Origin: Mycobacterium sp. Root265
GTDB lineage: Bacteria; Actinomycetota; Actinomycetes; Mycobacteriales; Mycobacteriaceae
NCBI RefSeq assembly: GCF_001428895.1
Contig: NZ_LMJA01000030.1
Coordinates: forward strand, 647,644 to 711,643
DNA length: 64,000 bases
Direction of reading: 5' to 3'
Every line of letters begins with the position of its first letter. The first letter of the stretch is position 1. A program made the position numbers and the translations under genes. The notes beneath the pieces are model-generated. The model made no database searches. It was not told the DNA's origin and saw only the letters and a list, made by a program, of their open reading frames with translations. Positions 61,577 through 64,000 of this stretch are shown here, piece after piece.

Positions 61577-62701
61577 ATGAAGACCAAAGGTGCCCTGCTG
61601 TGGGAGCTCAATTCGCCGTTCAAGGTCGACGAGATCGACCTGGGCGACCCGGTGGCCGACGAGGTGCAGATTCAGATGCATGCCGCCGGCATGTGCCACT
61701 CCGACTACCACATCACCACCGGTGCGACCCCGATCGGACTGCCCGCCCTCGGCGGGCACGAGGGTGCCGGGGTGGTGACGAAGGTCGGTAAGAACGTCAC
61801 CGGCATCGCCGAGGGTGATCACGTCATCCTGGCGTTCATCCCGGCCTGCGGTACCTGCCCGCCGTGCCTGAAGGGGTTCCGCTCGCTGTGTGACCGCGGC
61901 GCCGTGCTGCTCGGCGGCAAGGCCATCGCCGACGGCACCAGCCGCATTCATGCCGGTTCGCATGAGGTGTCGCCGATGAACCTGCTGGGCACCTTCGCTC
62001 CGTACATGACGGTGCACAAGGATTCGGTCGTCAAGATCGACGATGACATCCCGTTCGAGACCGCGGCCATCATGGGCTGCGCGGTGCCCACCGGCTTCGG
62101 TTCGGCCACCAACGTCGCCGAGGTCAAGCCCGGGGAGACCGTGATCATCGTCGGTGTCGGCGGAATCGGCATGAGCGCGCTGCAGGGTGCGGTGATCTCG
62201 GGAGCCAAGCAGGTCATCGCGATCGACCCGAACGAATGGAAGCGCGAGCAGGCCATCAAGTTCGGTGCCACGCACGTGTATCCGTCGATGGCCGAGGCCA
62301 TCGTCCCGGTCATCGACGTCACCCACGGACTGATGGCGGACAAGGTCATCATCGCCGTCGGCGACATGAAGGGCGAGTACGTCGAGGAGGCGCTGATCCT
62401 CACCGCCAAGACCGGCACCTGTGTGGTGACCGGGATGGGCTCGATGATGGACGCCGACGTCAAGCTGAACCTGTTCCTGTTCACCATGTTGCAGAAGACG
62501 TTGAAGGGCAACATCTTCGGTGGCGGCAGCTCCCACGTGGAGACGCCGCGGCTGACCGCGCTCTACAAGTCCGGGCTGCTGAACATCGACGACATGATCA
62601 CCCGCACCTACCGCCTGGAAGACATCAACCAGGGCTACCAGGACATGCTGGACGGCAACAACATCCGCGGTGTCGTGCGCTTCGACGAGGCCGACTGGTA
62701 A
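61577..62701 (+). CDS. Zinc-dependent alcohol dehydrogenase, NDMA-dependent type (AdhE1/Rv0162c-like)
   Basis: A 374-residue class III-like medium-chain dehydrogenase. The catalytic zinc site has Cys-His in AGMCHSDYHITTG and LGGHEGAGVV; the structural zinc cysteines are in PACGTCPPCLKGFRSLC; the nucleotide loop is VIIVGVGGIGMSALQGAV. Length and sequence fit the actinobacterial NDMA-dependent family that uses a tightly bound nicotinamide cofactor. The KstR-type box at the promoter suggests a role in sterol or lipid breakdown. ATG 61577 follows a TATTAT -10 by 8 nt. It is monocistronic, convergent with the FNT gene. Confidence 0.9.
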   Translation: MKTKGALLWELNSPFKVDEIDLGDPVADEVQIQMHAAGMCHSDYHITTGATPIGLPALGGHEGAGVVTKVGKNVTGIAEGDHVILAFIPACGTCPPCLKGFRSLCDRGAVLLGGKAIADGTSRIHAGSHEVSPMNLLGTFAPYMTVHKDSVVKIDDDIPFETAAIMGCAVPTGFGSATNVAEVKPGETVIIVGVGGIGMSALQGAVISGAKQVIAIDPNEWKREQAIKFGATHVYPSMAEAIVPVIDVTHGLMADKVIIAVGDMKGEYVEEALILTAKTGTCVVTGMGSMMDADVKLNLFLFTMLQKTLKGNIFGGGSSHVETPRLTALYKSGLLNIDDMITRTYRLEDINQGYQDMLDGNNIRGVVRFDEADW

Positions 62702-62743
62702 CCGGCCCGACCTGGGGTCACCGGCGGTAGGCGGGGATGGTGG

Positions 62744-63601
62744 TCACGCGTTGAGACCCTCTCTCCGGCCCGTCAACGGCGCCGGGGGCAGATCGACGAG
62801 CCGTGACTGGCCGGTGCGCGCGTGCGTCGCGAACAGTGTGAGCCCTACGAACGTCAATCCGCCAACGAGATTGCCCGCCATTGTCGGGATTTCGTTCCAC
62901 ACCAGGTAGTCGCTGATCGAGAAGTCACCGCCGAGCATGAGCCCGGAAGGGAACAAAAACATGTTGACGATGGAGTGCTCAAAACCCATGTAGAAGAAGA
63001 GCATCACCGGCATCCACATCCCGATCACCTTGCCCGACACACTGGTCGACATCATCGCCGCCACCACTCCGGTCGACACCATCCAGTTACACAGCACACC
63101 GCGGATGAACAGAGTCAGCATTCCGGCCGCGCCGTGTTCGGCGTAGCCGACGGTGCGGCTGTGGCCGATCTCGCCGATCCGCTGTCCGACCTCGTTGGGA
63201 TCGACGCTGAACCCGTAGGTGAAGACCACCGCCATCATCAGCGCCACGGTGAGCGCACCGGCGAAGTTGCCCAGGAACACCCAGCCCCAGTTGCGCAGGA
63301 CCGACCGGACCGTGACGCCGCGACGTTTGTCGAGCAGCGCGAGCGGCACCAGGGTGAACACGCCGGTGAGCAGGTCGAAGCCCAGCAGGTAAAGCAGGCA
63401 GAACCCGACCGGGAAGAGCACTGCACCGGCCAGTGCGTTGCCGGTCTGCACGGTGACGGTCACGGCGAACGCAGCGGCGATGGCGAGGATGGCCCCGGCC
63501 ATAAAGGCGCGGATGAGCGTGTCCCGGGTCGACATCATCGCTTTGGATTCGCCGGCGTCGATCATCTTTCCGACAAACTCTGCCGGACTCACATAGGACA
63601 T
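62744..63601 (-). CDS. Formate/nitrite transporter (FNT) family channel
   Basis: A 285-residue channel with six helices that should pass formate, nitrite or another small anion. Family motifs are GFEHSIVNMF (the FEHxxxNMF filter helix) and NLVGGLTFVGLTLFATHAR in the last helix; the N-terminal amphipathic helix SPAEFVGKMIDAGESKAMMSTRDTLIRAF is typical. GGAAGG precedes ATG 63601. No formate dehydrogenase or nitrite reductase is nearby, so the substrate cannot be inferred from context. Confidence 0.9.
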   Translation of the reverse strand: MSYVSPAEFVGKMIDAGESKAMMSTRDTLIRAFMAGAILAIAAAFAVTVTVQTGNALAGAVLFPVGFCLLYLLGFDLLTGVFTLVPLALLDKRRGVTVRSVLRNWGWVFLGNFAGALTVALMMAVVFTYGFSVDPNEVGQRIGEIGHSRTVGYAEHGAAGMLTLFIRGVLCNWMVSTGVVAAMMSTSVSGKVIGMWMPVMLFFYMGFEHSIVNMFLFPSGLMLGGDFSISDYLVWNEIPTMAGNLVGGLTFVGLTLFATHARTGQSRLVDLPPAPLTGRREGLNA

Positions 63602-63733
63602 GGCTGAACCTTCCGGTTATGGATACTGCCGGTAGGTTTCCCGTTGCGTATTTCCGCTCTGCGACAACACTTATGCGCGCATGTTGCCGGTTTCTCACTT
63701 TGCCGGAGGCCGGGTTGTGCGGTCGCCGACAGC

Positions 63734-63767
63734 GAACCGCCCAACCCCTTTCGGAGTTGGGCGGTTC
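63734..63767. terminator. Hairpin with plus-strand T-tract
   Basis: Arms GAACCGCCCAAC and GTTGGGCGGTTC with a 10-nt loop, followed on the plus strand by TATTTTT. It lies 14 bp past the stop of the minus-strand gene at the right edge and before the FNT gene. It would separate those two units; the T-tract suits plus-strand transcripts although no plus-strand gene ends here. Confidence 0.7.
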
Positions 63768-63781
63768 TATTTTTCGGACAC

Positions 63782-64000
63782 TCAGGCGGCGTTCTCACCT
63801 CCCGCGCTGTCGCTGCCGCTCGATTCGGACTTGGCGTCCGCGCCGCTGTCGCCCTGGTCGTTGTCGGGCTTCTTGGGGCCGTTGTCGGCGACGGGTGCCT
63901 TGGCCGCCGCGAGTTCGGCGGCGGTCTTCGCCGCCTCCCTGACCCGCTTCGGCGTCTTGGGCAACCGCTTGACCTCGGGCTCGACCACCTCGACCTGTTC
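63782..64000 (-). CDS. C-terminal part of an unidentified protein (partial at window edge)
   Basis: Only the last ~72 residues are in the window. They read KRLPKTPKRVREAAKTAAELAAAKAP and then a low-complexity, acidic, Ser/Gly/Asp-rich tail ending GSDSAGGENAA. A basic helix followed by a disordered acidic tail is visible, no membrane segment and no known domain. Codon use and GC-rich third positions agree with the neighbours. The identity needs the sequence beyond the right edge. Confidence 0.65.
   Translation of the reverse strand, partial: EQVEVVEPEVKRLPKTPKRVREAAKTAAELAAAKAPVADNGPKKPDNDQGDSGADAKSESSGSDSAGGENAA

Overview
This is a high-GC actinobacterial chromosome segment, most likely from a rapidly growing mycobacterium (Mycolicibacterium). 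The gene order matches, in inverted orientation, the Mycobacterium tuberculosis block from about Rv0182c (sigG) to Rv0222. Recognisable members are MmpL3, MmpL11, Zmp1, an Rv0203-type hemophore, OmamA/OmamB, RicR, IlvD, LdtD, GTP-dependent PEPCK, TrmB and SigG. It is mainly core chromosome; I see no prophage, insertion sequence, CRISPR array, tRNA or rRNA gene.

Layout. 1-12.7 kb is lipid metabolism: an acyl-CoA dehydrogenase fragment, arylamine N-acetyltransferase, a KstR-box-controlled acyltransferase/acyl-CoA synthetase/esterase operon (Rv1428c-fadD12-lipO type), a second esterase/wax-ester-synthase pair (lipC/Rv0221 type), a tandem two-domain acyl-CoA dehydrogenase, a PhnZ-like HD protein and LipW. 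12.7-22.8 kb holds a hemophore-like protein, an unlisted 45-residue acidic ORF with a SigF-type promoter, an amidohydrolase/CoA-transferase operon, an Rv0216-like double-hotdog protein, an MFS/ArsR operon with a 32-bp perfect palindrome, a MmyB-like regulator divergent from an SDR, and a fadD4/enoyl-CoA hydratase operon. 22.8-32.7 kb has a predicted Fe(II)/2OG oxygenase behind an IdeR-like box, an MscS channel, pckG, a pair of degenerate GTPases, TrmB and a NYN protein.

32.7-49.2 kb is the cell-envelope core: mmpL3, an AI-2E permease, a flippase-like membrane protein, an M23 lipoprotein, a PrrAB-like two-component system, the Rv0203-like hemophore, mmpL11, omamB/omamA and zmp1. 49.2-53.1 kb carries ldtD, a copper module (DUF305 lipoprotein-ricR with a RicR operator) and ilvD. 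53.1-64 kb has an SDR, a SRPBCC protein, a 13E12-family HNH protein with a perfect LexA box, the Rv0184/Rv0185/Rv0187 operon, monoacylglycerol lipase with a hydrolase-like lipoprotein, sigG, a VOC protein, an NDMA-type alcohol dehydrogenase with a KstR-type box, an FNT channel and the C-terminus of an unidentified protein.

Many genes lack a Shine-Dalgarno sequence and instead have a TANNNT-like -10 hexamer 6-7 nt before the start codon, the arrangement of leaderless mycobacterial mRNAs; this was used to choose several starts. Ortholog names rest on recalled family features and gene order, since no database search could be run.
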